From: Curtobacterium sp. UCD-KPL2560
GTDB taxonomy: Bacteria > Actinomycetota > Actinomycetes > Actinomycetales > Microbacteriaceae
NCBI RefSeq assembly: GCF_001705035.1
Contig: NZ_MCIG01000001.1
Location: 76,616 to 140,615 of the forward strand
Direction: 5' to 3'
DNA length: 64,000 nucleotides
Part shown: positions 16,838 to 25,764 of the stretch, in pieces
How positions within the stretch are numbered: position 1 is the first letter of the stretch
Layout of the letters: every line of letters starts with the position of its first letter
The notes under the pieces: generated by a model
Told to the model about the DNA's origin: nothing
The model's database searches: none
What the model saw: only the letters and a program-made list of their open reading frames with translations
Translations under genes and position numbers: made by a program

Positions 16838-17908
16838 ATGCCGAGCGCGCTCGTCGGCTCGTTGAGCTGTGCACGGTGTTCCCGCATCCTCGCGTCCGGT
16901 GAGCGGTTCTGCACGCGGTGCGGCGCCCCGCAGGTCGCCGCCGCAGGCGGTGCCGCGACGTCGACCGCAGCCGGTCTGCTCACGGGGGTCGTGCCCGCGA
17001 ACGCGACCCGACGGCGGACAGCGGTCCTCGTCGACGTCCTGGCCACGGTCCTCCCGGCCGTCGCCGTGGCGCTGGCCGCGCCGTCCGCGGAGCCGGCCAC
17101 GCGCACCGCCTGGGGCGTCGCCACGGCGGTCCTGGTGCTCGTCGCGCAGCTCGTCGCGACGGCCCGGTCGGGACGCACCGTCGGGCTCGCGGTGTGCCGA
17201 GCCCGCCGTGTCGACGTCCTCACCGCACTCCCACCGGCACCGCTCACGGCCGTCCGCGGCGCGCTCGTCCCGTGGTCGGCGCCCGCCACCATCACCGCCG
17301 ACCTGCGGCGTGGGCGCGACCCGCTCACCCCGGCGCGGGTCCCGCTGGACCGTCAGGAGCTCGGACCGGCGGTCGTACCCGTCGCGACGGGTCCGGTCGA
17401 GGGACGCCGCGCCGCTCGGACGCGACCGCCGGCGGGGACCGCGACGCACGCCGCCGGACAGCCGGACACCACCGGACGGGGTTCGGCCGGGAGCAGCCGT
17501 CGTGGCGGTCGGGACACCGCCCGCCTGCTCGACGTGCGGCTCGTCCCCGGCACCGGGGACGCGATCGTCGTCCGGGGCACCGTCCTGGTGGGTCGGCGAC
17601 CCGAGTCCGACGCCCCGGACGTGACGGTGCTGGCGCTCCCGGACATCGCGCGGACCCTGTCCCGGAACCACGCGGTGCTCGAGTGGGCCGACGAGCTGCT
17701 CTGGGTGACCGACCTGCACACCACCAACGGCACGACCATCACGTCACCCGAGGGGACGGTGCAACCGCTCGTCCCCGGGCAGCGCACCGCTGCGGCCCTG
17801 GGGTGGCGGGTCGAGCTCGGTGAGCGCACCTACACCGTGACCGCCGGCACCCGGGCCGTGCCCGCGGTCCCGCGACCCGACCACGAGGAGACGACGGCAC
17901 GTGCCTGA
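16838..17908 (+). CDS. Zinc-ribbon/membrane/FHA-domain protein of the type VII cluster
   Basis: A 356-residue protein. Residues 11-29 hold two CxxC pairs (CARCSRIL and CTRCGAP), a zinc ribbon. Hydrophobic segments at about 63-105 form membrane helices resembling an RDD module. The C-terminal domain (about 230-335) is FHA: LVGRRPES, LSRNHAVLEW, DLHTTNGTTI carry the GR, SxNH and TNGT phosphothreonine-binding signature. FHA proteins are common type VII accessory regulators that sense kinase signalling. First gene of the plus-strand secretion operon, with GGGGAGGAAC before the ATG. The stop overlaps the next start by 8 bases. Confidence 0.85.
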   Translation: MPSALVGSLSCARCSRILASGERFCTRCGAPQVAAAGGAATSTAAGLLTGVVPANATRRRTAVLVDVLATVLPAVAVALAAPSAEPATRTAWGVATAVLVLVAQLVATARSGRTVGLAVCRARRVDVLTALPPAPLTAVRGALVPWSAPATITADLRRGRDPLTPARVPLDRQELGPAVVPVATGPVEGRRAARTRPPAGTATHAAGQPDTTGRGSAGSSRRGGRDTARLLDVRLVPGTGDAIVVRGTVLVGRRPESDAPDVTVLALPDIARTLSRNHAVLEWADELLWVTDLHTTNGTTITSPEGTVQPLVPGQRTAAALGWRVELGERTYTVTAGTRAVPAVPRPDHEETTARA

Positions 17909-18278
17909 CAACGACGACACGATCCTGCTCGAGTCCGTCCGGACCCACCGGGTGCGGCTGCGCGGTGCGTTCCTCATCGGCGGGCTCGACGAGCGCCGAT
18001 CCGTGAACGACAACGTCCGGCGGCTCATCGGGAGCGTGGTCCTCGCGGCCGTGGTCTGCGCGGGCTGCGTGGGGACCGCCTTCGTCCTCGGCGCCATCCG
18101 CGACGGGCAGGTCGGGGGTGCGACGACGACGGTGCCGTCGAGCCCGGCGACCCCGGCGAGGGCCGCCGGAGCGGCCACGTCCCACGGGAGCGCGGCATCC
18201 ACCGAAGCCGTTGGGGCGGCCGCAGCCACAGGGTCGACCGCCCCCGTCGGTCCCGCCACGTCGGGAGGGGACCGGTGA
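17901..18278 (+). CDS. Small single-pass membrane protein of the secretion operon
   Basis: A 125-residue protein. A basic cytoplasmic N-terminus (RTHRVRLRGAFLIGGLDERR) precedes one membrane helix at about residues 44-66 (GSVVLAAVVCAGCVGTAFVL). The rest is an extracytoplasmic Ala/Thr/Ser-rich low-complexity tail. The GTG start overlaps the FHA gene by 8 bases and its stop overlaps eccD by 4. The topology (N-terminal anchor, outward tail) recalls the N-terminal part of EccB, but I see no EccB repeat domain, so a truncated or substitute EccB is only a suggestion. Confidence 0.7.
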   Translation: MPDNDDTILLESVRTHRVRLRGAFLIGGLDERRSVNDNVRRLIGSVVLAAVVCAGCVGTAFVLGAIRDGQVGGATTTVPSSPATPARAAGAATSHGSAASTEAVGAAAATGSTAPVGPATSGGDR

Positions 18279-19603
18279 CCGACTTCACGCGCCTCACCGT
18301 CGTCGGTGCCACGCGCCGCGCGACGCTCGTCATCCCGAGCGACGAGACCCTCGGCTCGCTCGTCCCCCGCCTCGTGGAGCTGCTCGACGAGCGCGTCGCC
18401 CCGGTGGCGCGACCGCTGACCCTCCTGCGCGCGACCGGCGAACAGCTCGACACCACCGCGACCGCCGCCGAGCAGGGCGTGCTCGACGGCGAGGTGCTCC
18501 GGCTGCTCCGCCTCGACGAGGCACCGCCGCCGCCCGAGGTCAGTGACGTCACGGACGCCGTGAGCGACGCGCTCGGGGCGCGGGCCGGGCTCTGGGACGC
18601 CCGGGCTCGGCTCCTCGTCGGCGCCGTCGGGACCGGCGCGCTGACCCTCGCCGCCGGCACCACCGCGCTCGGCGCTCCCGGGCTCGGGGCCGTCCCGGCG
18701 GTCGCCTGGCTGGTCTGCGTGCTCGGCGGCACCGGGATCGCCCTCGCCGGCGCCCGCACGGTCGCGTGGACGCTGCTCGGCGCGGCCCTCGGTCTCGCCG
18801 TGCCCGCGGCAGCCGACCTGGAGGCGCTGCTCACCTCCTCCGGTCCGTCCGGCTCGGTGACACCCGCCCTCGCCGCGCCGGTCGCGACGCTCGTCTGGCT
18901 CGCGTTGTTCCTGGTCGCCGGGCTCGGGCGCCGCTCCGCGTCGGCCGCGCTCGGCTCCGCCGTTGGCGTCGTCGGCGCGGGTGCCGCGACGTTCCTCGCC
19001 CTGACACCGATGACCGCGGCCGAGGGCGCGGGCGTCCTCGCCACGGCAGCCGTCGTCGTGGTCGGACTGGTCCCCTGGTACGCGATGTCCCTCTCCGGGC
19101 TCACCGGCCTCGACGACCAGGTGATCGCCGGCCGCCTGGCACAGCGCAGCACGGTGCTCACCACCGTCGACCGCGCCTACCGGACCCTCACCTGGTCGAC
19201 GTTCGCCGTCGCGTCGACGCTCGGGATCGCACTCGTCGGTGTGGCGGGCGGACCGGGACCCTGGGCACCGTGGCTGGGGGTGGCGCTCGTCCTCGTGACC
19301 GTCCTCCGCACCAGGGCGTTCCCCCTCGCGACCCAGGTCGGAGCGCTCTGGGCCGCGGTCCTGCCCGGCGTCGTGGTCGGCGTATCCCGGCACCTGCACG
19401 GGACCGACGGTGTCCTCGGCACCGCGGTGCTGACGGGGCTCGCGGTGGTCGTCGCCCTGCTCGTGCTCGTCACCCCGGCGCGACACCAGCGTGCATCCCT
19501 CCGACGGCTCGGCAACGTGCTCGAGACGCTCTCGGTCGTCGCGCTCGTCCCGCTCCTGCTCGGCGTGTTCGGCGTCTACGAGCAGCTCCTCGGGGCGTTC
19601 TGA
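18275..19603 (+). CDS. eccD: Type VII secretion integral membrane protein EccD
   Basis: A 442-residue protein with an N-terminal ubiquitin-like domain (FTRLTVVGATRRATLVIPSD through LLRLDEAP, about residues 1-85), then roughly eleven hydrophobic helices to the C-terminus. This is the standard EccD architecture: it forms the membrane channel scaffold of the secretion complex. The helices are Ala/Val/Leu/Gly-rich (VGTGALTLAAGTTAL, VAWLVCVLGGTGIALAGA). The GTG start is coupled to the upstream stop by a GTGA overlap, and its stop shares one base with the next ATG. Assignment by architecture and by neighbouring eccC is strong. Confidence 0.88.
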   Translation: MTDFTRLTVVGATRRATLVIPSDETLGSLVPRLVELLDERVAPVARPLTLLRATGEQLDTTATAAEQGVLDGEVLRLLRLDEAPPPPEVSDVTDAVSDALGARAGLWDARARLLVGAVGTGALTLAAGTTALGAPGLGAVPAVAWLVCVLGGTGIALAGARTVAWTLLGAALGLAVPAAADLEALLTSSGPSGSVTPALAAPVATLVWLALFLVAGLGRRSASAALGSAVGVVGAGAATFLALTPMTAAEGAGVLATAAVVVVGLVPWYAMSLSGLTGLDDQVIAGRLAQRSTVLTTVDRAYRTLTWSTFAVASTLGIALVGVAGGPGPWAPWLGVALVLVTVLRTRAFPLATQVGALWAAVLPGVVVGVSRHLHGTDGVLGTAVLTGLAVVVALLVLVTPARHQRASLRRLGNVLETLSVVALVPLLLGVFGVYEQLLGAF

Positions 19604-20457
19604 TGGGCGCGCTCGGTTCGCTCGTCCGCTCTGCGCCGGCGGCCGTGTTCGGAGCCACCGCAGCACGCACCAGCGTGCTGCGGGACGCCGACCGCGCGGT
19701 CCGGGCGCCCCTGGCGCTCAGCCGACGGGTCGGCTTCGTCCAGCTCACCGGCGGTGTCGGCGCGTCCACCACGGCCGCCCTCGTCGCGAACCTGGTCGCG
19801 CACCGCCGCTCGGGACCGGTCCTCGGGGTCGACGCGGCGGCCGGCGGCCGGTCGATGCTGTGGCACGCCGGGCTGCCCGACACGGCCGCGCAGGGGACGG
19901 ACCCCCGCCGCCTCGACCCGGTCAGCACCGCCGACGCCACCGCGGGGCTCGTCCGCGCCGGATCCGGGCTGTACGCGCTCGACGTCCGTCCGACGCCGGT
20001 CGACGACGAGCAGGGTGCGCCGCCGCGCCAGGCGACCGAGTCGGCGTGGGCCGATGCCGTCGCCCCCGTGACGCGCTTCTTCGACGTGGTCTGCACCGAC
20101 TGGGGCGTCCGACCTCCGGGCGTCGACCTCACCGCGGTGGCGTACGCCAGTCACGCGGTCTGCCTGGTCGCCCGGAGCGAGCGGGTGTCGCTCGAGCGCG
20201 CGGTCGCCGTGGTCGAGGCCGTGCGCTCGCTCGAGCACGCCCCGGTCGTCGTGGTCGCGGCCGTCGACCTCGGCGGTGGTGGGTCGCAGGCCGTCGACGC
20301 CGTCCGCTGGCCTCCGGGCACGGTGTTCGCGGTGCCGACGGACCGTGCGCGCCGCAGCGACGTGCCGCGGTCCAGCCGCGACCTCACCGTCGCGACCCGC
20401 ACCGCCCACGTCCGCCTCGCCGCCGCGCTGCTCACCCCCGGGAGGACCGCACGATGA
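19603..20457 (+). CDS. MinD/ParA-like ATPase-type protein of the secretion operon
   Basis: A 284-residue protein with a SIMIBI/MinD-like core. The deviant Walker A region is GGVGASTTAALVANLVAH at about residue 50, with Ala/Ser replacing the signature Lys (GGVGASTT rather than GGxGKT/S). It is followed by VLGVDAAAGG and the later FDVVCTDWGVRPPG. The missing Walker Lys suggests weak or absent ATP hydrolysis. Such MinD-like proteins occur in actinobacterial type VII loci and may help substrate targeting. The ATG at 19603 was chosen because it sits at the eccD stop; ATGA overlap links its stop to eccC. Confidence 0.75.
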   Translation: MGALGSLVRSAPAAVFGATAARTSVLRDADRAVRAPLALSRRVGFVQLTGGVGASTTAALVANLVAHRRSGPVLGVDAAAGGRSMLWHAGLPDTAAQGTDPRRLDPVSTADATAGLVRAGSGLYALDVRPTPVDDEQGAPPRQATESAWADAVAPVTRFFDVVCTDWGVRPPGVDLTAVAYASHAVCLVARSERVSLERAVAVVEAVRSLEHAPVVVVAAVDLGGGGSQAVDAVRWPPGTVFAVPTDRARRSDVPRSSRDLTVATRTAHVRLAAALLTPGRTAR

Positions 20458-23400
20458 CCCGTCGCCTCGTCCACCGCCCGACGCGCGTGAGCCGACCGCT
20501 CCGCGAGGAGCCGACCGAGCACCTCGCTCCCCCGCCCGCGCTCCCGGAGGGGCCCGTCGGCGGCATCCCCATCCAGACGCTGCTGCCGGTCGTCGGCTCG
20601 CTGTCCTCGATCGTGATGATCGTGGTGCTCCGGAACGCGAACCCGGTGTTCATGGTGATCGGCGCCGTGGTCCTCGTCGTCGCACTGGTCGGCGGCGTCG
20701 GCATGGCGCTCTCGCAGCGCGGCAACCAGGCCAGGACCCGACGGTCCCAGCGTGAGCGCTACCTCGACTTCCTCGAACGGACCCGCACCGAGATGCGGGC
20801 GCGGGCGCGCGAGGTCCGGGCGAAGGCGACCGTGCTCAACCCCGAACCCGACGCCCTGGTCGAAGTGGTCCGCGACCCGGCACGGCTGTGGGAGCGCCGC
20901 CGCGGCCACGACGACTTCCTGCGGGTCCGCACCGGGCTCGGGGACGTACGGTGGTTCGACCTCGTGCTGCCCGACGACGACAACCCCGTGCAACCGTTCG
21001 ACCCGATCATGCTCGACGAGGCGAGCACCGTGGTCCGGCACTACGCCACGGTCGCGGGCATGCCGGTCACGGTCGACCTCGACCGGGCCGGGCACGTCGC
21101 CGTGATCGGCGACCGCGCCCGGGTCCTCGAGGTGGCCCGCGGCATGATCGCGCAGCTCGCAGCGTTCCACTCCCCCGAGGACCTGCACCTCGCCCTCGTG
21201 CACCCGGCGGGGGTCGCCGACGACTGGCGCGGCTTCGACCTCCTGCCGCACGCGGTCGACGACGAACTGCTCGACGGCGACGTGCCCGCGCGCCGCATCG
21301 CTCCGGACGTGCCCGCCCTGCTCGGTGTCGTCGGCGGCGAGCTCGCGGACCGGGCGCAGTTCGCGGCGACCGCGAAGCGCAGCGCCGGCACGAGCGACCA
21401 GGCCGAGAACTCCCGGCTCGTCGTGTTCGTCGACGACCACGGGCACGTCGCCTCCGACCTGCCGGTACCCGACGCCGACCTCGGGCTCGCCGACCTGCAG
21501 GTCACGACCGTGCACCTGCTGTCCGACCGCCTGCACGAGCCGTCGGACGTCACGGTGCGCGTGGTCGTCGACGACGAGGTGGCGACCGTCACCGACGCCC
21601 GGCGCGAGGCCGACGGCGAGGTCGTCGAGACGCGCTTCCGCACCGACCGTGTCCCGGCGTCGACCTTCGAGACGCTCGCACGCGAACTCGCCCCGCTCCG
21701 GCTCAGCCTGACCGCGCAGGACGCCGCGGAGTCCACCGAGGGCATCGGGATCGCCGAGCTCCTCGGCATCGAGGACGTCACCGAGGTCTCGCCCGAGCAG
21801 GTCTGGCTGCCGCGGTCGCCCCGCGATTTCCTCCGCGTCCCGATCGGGCTGGACGACTTCGGCGCCCCGGTGCTGCTCGACCTCAAGGAGTCGGCGCAGC
21901 TCGGGATGGGGCCGCACGGCATCTGCATCGGGGCCACGGGCTCCGGCAAGTCGGAGATGCTCCGCACGCTCGTCCTGGGGTTGGCGCTGTCGCACTCGCC
22001 CGAGGACCTCAGCATGGTGCTCGTCGACTACAAGGGCGGCGCCGCGTTCGCCCCGTTCGCCGGGCTGCCGCACGTCGCGGGCATCATCGACAACCTCGAG
22101 GACGACGCCGGGCTCATCGAACGTGCCCGCGCGTCGATCGCCGGCGAGGTGGTCCGACGCCAGCGGGTGCTCCGCGACGCCGACAACGCGCCGTCGATCA
22201 CGCACTACCGGGAGCTCCGCACCCAGCGTCCCGACCTCGCCCCGCTCCCGCACCTGCTCCTCGTGATCGACGAGTTCGGCGAGCTGCTCACCGCCGAGCC
22301 CGAGTTCATCGAGCTGCTCATGACGATCGGCCGCATCGGTCGCTCGATCGGCGTGCACCTGTTGCTGTCGAGCCAGCGCATCGAGGCCGGTCGTCTCCGC
22401 GGCCTCGACACCTACCTGTCGTACCGGCTCGGGCTCCGGACGTTCTCCGAGGCCGAGAGCTCGACCATCCTCGACCGCCCGGACGCCTTCCACCTCCCCG
22501 CGATCCCGGGCTACGGCTACCTCAAGGTCGACACGTCCGTCTACCGTCGGTTCCGTGCCGGGTACGTGTCCGGCCCGGTCGAGGCGAGCGCCGCGCGGAC
22601 CGAGGCGTCGACACGCCCCGAGCCGGTCCTCCTGCCCGTCTTCAACACGCTCGCCGCGGAGCAGGACCCGTCGCGGTCCGCCGCCGAGCCGGAGCTGCGC
22701 CGACCGCAGACCGGCCGCGCGCTCGTCGACGAGGCCGTCGAGCGCCTGCTCGACGCCGACCGGACGACGCGACCGATCTGGTTGCCGCCCCTGCCCGGCC
22801 GGCTGGCCCTGTCCCGTGTCGTGACCGAGCGTCTCGAGGGCACCCCGGCACTGCGGATCCCGCTCGGGTTGCTCGACGACCCGTCCGACCAGGCGCAGCG
22901 TCCCTGGTCCCTCGACCTGACCCGTGCGGGCGGCCACGCGGCGGTCATCGGGGCTCCGCAGTCCGGCCGGTCGACGATGCTCCGGTCGGTCGCCGCCGCG
23001 ACGGCCCTGACGACGACCCCGCAGCAGGTGAGCATCTACGGGCTCGACCTGACCGGCAGCGGCCTGGCGCGCATCGAGGGCTTCCCGCACGTCGGCGGCG
23101 TCGCGACCCGCGCCGACCCGGCCACGATGCAGCGGCTCCTCGAGGAGCTGCAGCTCATGCTCGCGACCCGCGAGCGGGTGTTCCGCGTGCACGGCGTCGA
23201 CTCGCTCGACGCCCTCCGTGCCCGGCACGCCGACGGTGACCTGCCGGAGCTCCCGAGCGCGGAGGTCGTCCTGCTCGTCGACGGGTACGGCGCCGTGCGG
23301 GACGAGTACGAACTGTTCGAGCCGATGATCGCGGAACTGCTGCAACGCGGCTCCGGTCTCGGCGTGCACGTCGTGGTCACCCTGACCCGGTGGAACGAGC

Positions 23401-24404
23401 TGCGCATGGCCGTCCAACCGCTCGTCGGCACCCGTGTGGAACTCCGACTGAACGACCCCGCCGACTCGGTCGTCGACCGCAAGCTGTCCCAGACGATCCG
23501 CCCGGACCAGCGCGGCCGGGCGATCACCGAGGAGCGTCGCTTCGTCCAGCTCGCCCTGCCGGTGATGGAGGACGTCGCGGACGACGAGGTCGCCGACGCA
23601 CTCGAGGCCCTCGCCCGCCGGGCGGCGGCGAGCTGGAGCGGGCCCGGTGCCGCGCCGATCCGCCTGCTCCCCAGCGACTACGAGCCGTCCGACCTTCCGG
23701 ACCCGTTCGAGGAGCCCGACCGCGTGCCGTTCGGCCTCCGGCAGGACACCATGCAGCCGGCGTTCCTCGAGCTCGCGGACCGCGACCAGCACCTGCTCGT
23801 CTTCGGCGACTCGCGCTCCGGCAAGACCACGCTGCTGCGCGGTGTCGTCGAGGGTCTGGTCGACCGCCACGCCCCCGACGAACTCGTCGTCGCGGTGATG
23901 GACAGCCGCGGCGGCCTGACGGACGTCTGCCCGGACGACTACCTGGGCGGCCAGGCGACCAGCGCGCTCGAGGCGCGGTCCCTCGCCGCCGCCATCGCGG
24001 AGGAACTCGCGAAGCGGCAGGCCTCGAGCGACCGCAGCGCCGGTCCGCGGATCGTGGTCGTGGTCGACGACTTCGACATCCTCGCCAGCGGCGGCACGCA
24101 GCCGTTGGAGCCGCTCCTGCCGTACCTCCCGTCCGCCCGCGACCTGCGGCTGCACGTCCTCGTCGCCCGTCCGGTCGCGGGACTCCAGCGGGCGTTGTTC
24201 GACCTCACGCTCCAGGCGCTGCGCGACACCGGTGGCAGCACGTTCCTCATGTCCGGCGAACGGAGCGAGGGGCAGATCGCGCCCCAGGTGTACGCCGAGC
24301 CGATGACCCCGGGCCGCGGACGCATGCTCCGCCGCGGTGAACGCGCGTTCATCGCCCAGGTCGCGCACTTCGGTGCCCCCGACCGGACCGGGGGCGAGGC
24401 ATGA
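20454..24404 (+). CDS. eccC: Type VII secretion ATPase EccC (three FtsK/SpoIIIE domains)
   Basis: A 1316-residue motor protein. Two membrane helices lie near residues 40-80 (IQTLLPVVGSLSSIVMIVV and VFMVIGAVVLVVALVGGVG). Three ATPase domains follow: P-loop 1 GATGSGKS at 493-500 with Walker B LLLVIDEFGELL; P-loop 2 GAPQSGRS at 833-840, with Arg for the catalytic Lys; P-loop 3 GDSRSGKT at 1118-1125 with VVVVDDFDIL. The first domain is the force-generating one; degenerate later domains that bind substrate are usual in this family. It recognises Esx C-terminal signals and drives export. It is a single fused EccCa-EccCb chain. The ATGA overlaps at both ends couple it to the MinD-like neighbours. 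Confidence 0.95.
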   Translation: MTRRLVHRPTRVSRPLREEPTEHLAPPPALPEGPVGGIPIQTLLPVVGSLSSIVMIVVLRNANPVFMVIGAVVLVVALVGGVGMALSQRGNQARTRRSQRERYLDFLERTRTEMRARAREVRAKATVLNPEPDALVEVVRDPARLWERRRGHDDFLRVRTGLGDVRWFDLVLPDDDNPVQPFDPIMLDEASTVVRHYATVAGMPVTVDLDRAGHVAVIGDRARVLEVARGMIAQLAAFHSPEDLHLALVHPAGVADDWRGFDLLPHAVDDELLDGDVPARRIAPDVPALLGVVGGELADRAQFAATAKRSAGTSDQAENSRLVVFVDDHGHVASDLPVPDADLGLADLQVTTVHLLSDRLHEPSDVTVRVVVDDEVATVTDARREADGEVVETRFRTDRVPASTFETLARELAPLRLSLTAQDAAESTEGIGIAELLGIEDVTEVSPEQVWLPRSPRDFLRVPIGLDDFGAPVLLDLKESAQLGMGPHGICIGATGSGKSEMLRTLVLGLALSHSPEDLSMVLVDYKGGAAFAPFAGLPHVAGIIDNLEDDAGLIERARASIAGEVVRRQRVLRDADNAPSITHYRELRTQRPDLAPLPHLLLVIDEFGELLTAEPEFIELLMTIGRIGRSIGVHLLLSSQRIEAGRLRGLDTYLSYRLGLRTFSEAESSTILDRPDAFHLPAIPGYGYLKVDTSVYRRFRAGYVSGPVEASAARTEASTRPEPVLLPVFNTLAAEQDPSRSAAEPELRRPQTGRALVDEAVERLLDADRTTRPIWLPPLPGRLALSRVVTERLEGTPALRIPLGLLDDPSDQAQRPWSLDLTRAGGHAAVIGAPQSGRSTMLRSVAAATALTTTPQQVSIYGLDLTGSGLARIEGFPHVGGVATRADPATMQRLLEELQLMLATRERVFRVHGVDSLDALRARHADGDLPELPSAEVVLLVDGYGAVRDEYELFEPMIAELLQRGSGLGVHVVVTLTRWNELRMAVQPLVGTRVELRLNDPADSVVDRKLSQTIRPDQRGRAITEERRFVQLALPVMEDVADDEVADALEALARRAAASWSGPGAAPIRLLPSDYEPSDLPDPFEEPDRVPFGLRQDTMQPAFLELADRDQHLLVFGDSRSGKTTLLRGVVEGLVDRHAPDELVVAVMDSRGGLTDVCPDDYLGGQATSALEARSLAAAIAEELAKRQASSDRSAGPRIVVVVDDFDILASGGTQPLEPLLPYLPSARDLRLHVLVARPVAGLQRALFDLTLQALRDTGGSTFLMSGERSEGQIAPQVYAEPMTPGRGRMLRRGERAFIAQVAHFGAPDRTGGEA

Positions 24405-25018
24405 CGACCGCGCCCGTCCCGGTCCGCATCGTCGTCGCCGGCACGGCCGGCGGCGTCGGCACGACCACCGTCGCCGCCCTGCTGTTCGAGGCGCTCCGGC
24501 GGGCGTCGACCGTCGGCGCACCGGTGCTGTACGACCACTCCGGCGGTGACCTCGGCCTCCGCCTGCCCAACGGTGACGACGTCTCGGCCGTCGACGACAC
24601 CGTCGCGGTGCACGACGCCGGCCCCCACGCGATGCGGGGCGGGCTCGACGCGCTCACGTCCCCGTCGGACCTGCTCGTGGTCGTCGCGCCGGCGAACGCC
24701 GCGGGCCTCGCCGATGCCGACCTCCTGGTCGAGGCTGCCGCGCGACGGTCGGGCCTGACCGCGGCGACACGGATCGTCGTCGTCGTCAGCGCCGCGACCG
24801 GTGACGCCCTCCGCGGGAGCGCGGTCGAGGCGTTCCGTGCGCGGCACCACCACGCCGCGGTGCTGCGACTGCCGGCCGACCCGGCGCTCGCGGTCGGCGG
24901 CCGCATCCCGTCCTCACGCCTGACGGCGAGCACCCGACGGGCCCTCGCCGAGTTCGACCGCCGCACGGTCGGGTTGCTCGCGACGCAACGCCGGGGCGGT
25001 CCCGCGGGTACCGTCTGA
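24401..25018 (+). CDS. Second MinD/ParA-like P-loop protein of the secretion operon
   Basis: A 205-residue protein starting PVRIVVAGTAGGVGTTTVAALLFEAL, a MinD-like P-loop in which the expected Lys is replaced (GGVGTTT). Later segments LLVVVAPANAAGLADADLLV and RIVVVVSAATGDAL match the strands of the fold. It is shorter than the other MinD-like protein and is coupled to eccC by an ATGA overlap. Two such proteins flanking eccC suggests they act with the motor, possibly in gating or localisation. No membrane segments. Function inferred from location. Confidence 0.72.
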   Translation: MTTAPVPVRIVVAGTAGGVGTTTVAALLFEALRRASTVGAPVLYDHSGGDLGLRLPNGDDVSAVDDTVAVHDAGPHAMRGGLDALTSPSDLLVVVAPANAAGLADADLLVEAAARRSGLTAATRIVVVVSAATGDALRGSAVEAFRARHHHAAVLRLPADPALAVGGRIPSSRLTASTRRALAEFDRRTVGLLATQRRGGPAGTV

Positions 25019-25047
25019 ACCGCCGTCACGAGCAGGAGGAGCCCCAC

Positions 25048-25587
25048 GTGGACACCCGTGCCGTCCGGACGTTCCGGGCCTTCGTCGTCACCGCCGCCGT
25101 GGTGGCCCTCGTGCTCGGGGTCGTCGCGATCACCTGGCCGCGGCCCACCCTCGTGGTCGTCGCGCTGCTCTTCGGCGTGTACCTCGTCGTGGCCGGAGCG
25201 ATGCGCGTCTTCGCGGCCGCACGCGGGCACGGGACGGCACCGGTCTGGCGGTGGACGACGGGCGTCGTCGGCGGGGTCGTCGGACTGGCGGGCCTCGTGA
25301 CACTCCTCGACCCGTTCGTGCCGCTCGTCGCCTACGCCGTCCTCGCGGGGATCGCGTTCCTCGTCGAGGGCGTCGCGTCGCTCGTCGGCGCGGTGGTGGG
25401 GCACCCCGGCTCGTCGCGGCTGCCGACCACCGTGAGCGGGGTCCTGTCCCTGCTGTGCGGCGTCGCGGTGCTCGCGGCACCGGGTGTCGCGCTCAGCGTG
25501 TTCGTCGTCGTGGCCGGGATCGCCCTCGTGGTCGTGGGCGCCGCGACGCTGCTCCTGCTGCCACCGCGGGCCGCGGCCCGCCGCTGA
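25048..25587 (+). CDS. DUF308/HdeD-like integral membrane protein
   Basis: A 179-residue protein with six hydrophobic segments and a Gly/Val/Ala-rich repeat pattern of paired helices, typical of the DUF308 (HdeD) family. HdeD is an acid-stress membrane protein in Escherichia coli; the role in Actinomycetota is unknown. The GTG at 25048 has a strong AGGAGGAGC site. It lies 29 nt after the second MinD-like gene, so it could be read with the secretion operon or alone. A double hairpin follows its stop. The family call rests on topology and composition. Confidence 0.75.
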   Translation: MDTRAVRTFRAFVVTAAVVALVLGVVAITWPRPTLVVVALLFGVYLVVAGAMRVFAAARGHGTAPVWRWTTGVVGGVVGLAGLVTLLDPFVPLVAYAVLAGIAFLVEGVASLVGAVVGHPGSSRLPTTVSGVLSLLCGVAVLAAPGVALSVFVVVAGIALVVVGAATLLLLPPRAAARR

Positions 25588-25624
25588 CGACGGCGGACCG
25601 GCCGCCCGGCGCGCACCGCGCGGA

Positions 25625-25715
25625 CGGGAGGCGCGGCGCCAGCCCACCACGCGCCTCCCGACCGCCGGTCCGTCACCGACGGGAGGCACGGCACCAGCCC
25701 GCCACGCGCCTCCCG
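25625..25715. terminator. Two tandem GGGAGGC hairpins between convergent genes
   Basis: CGGGAGGCGCG pairs with CGCGCCTCCCG (25625-25660), and CGGGAGGCACG with CGCGCCTCCCG (25680-25715). The two hairpins are themselves a 55-nt direct repeat. They separate the DUF308 gene from the convergent VIT gene, where a bidirectional terminator would be expected. No T-tract. Confidence 0.6.
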
Positions 25716-25764
25716 ACCGCCGGTCCGGAGGCTCGGGCACCCCGCGCCGGTCAGGCCGCGCAGG

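Noticed and set aside
20151..24521. A long minus-strand open frame opposite eccC
   Set aside because: Composition is typical antisense shadow (Arg, Glu, Asp, Gly, Val) and no motif is present. EccC on the plus strand has three ATPase domains and membrane helices.
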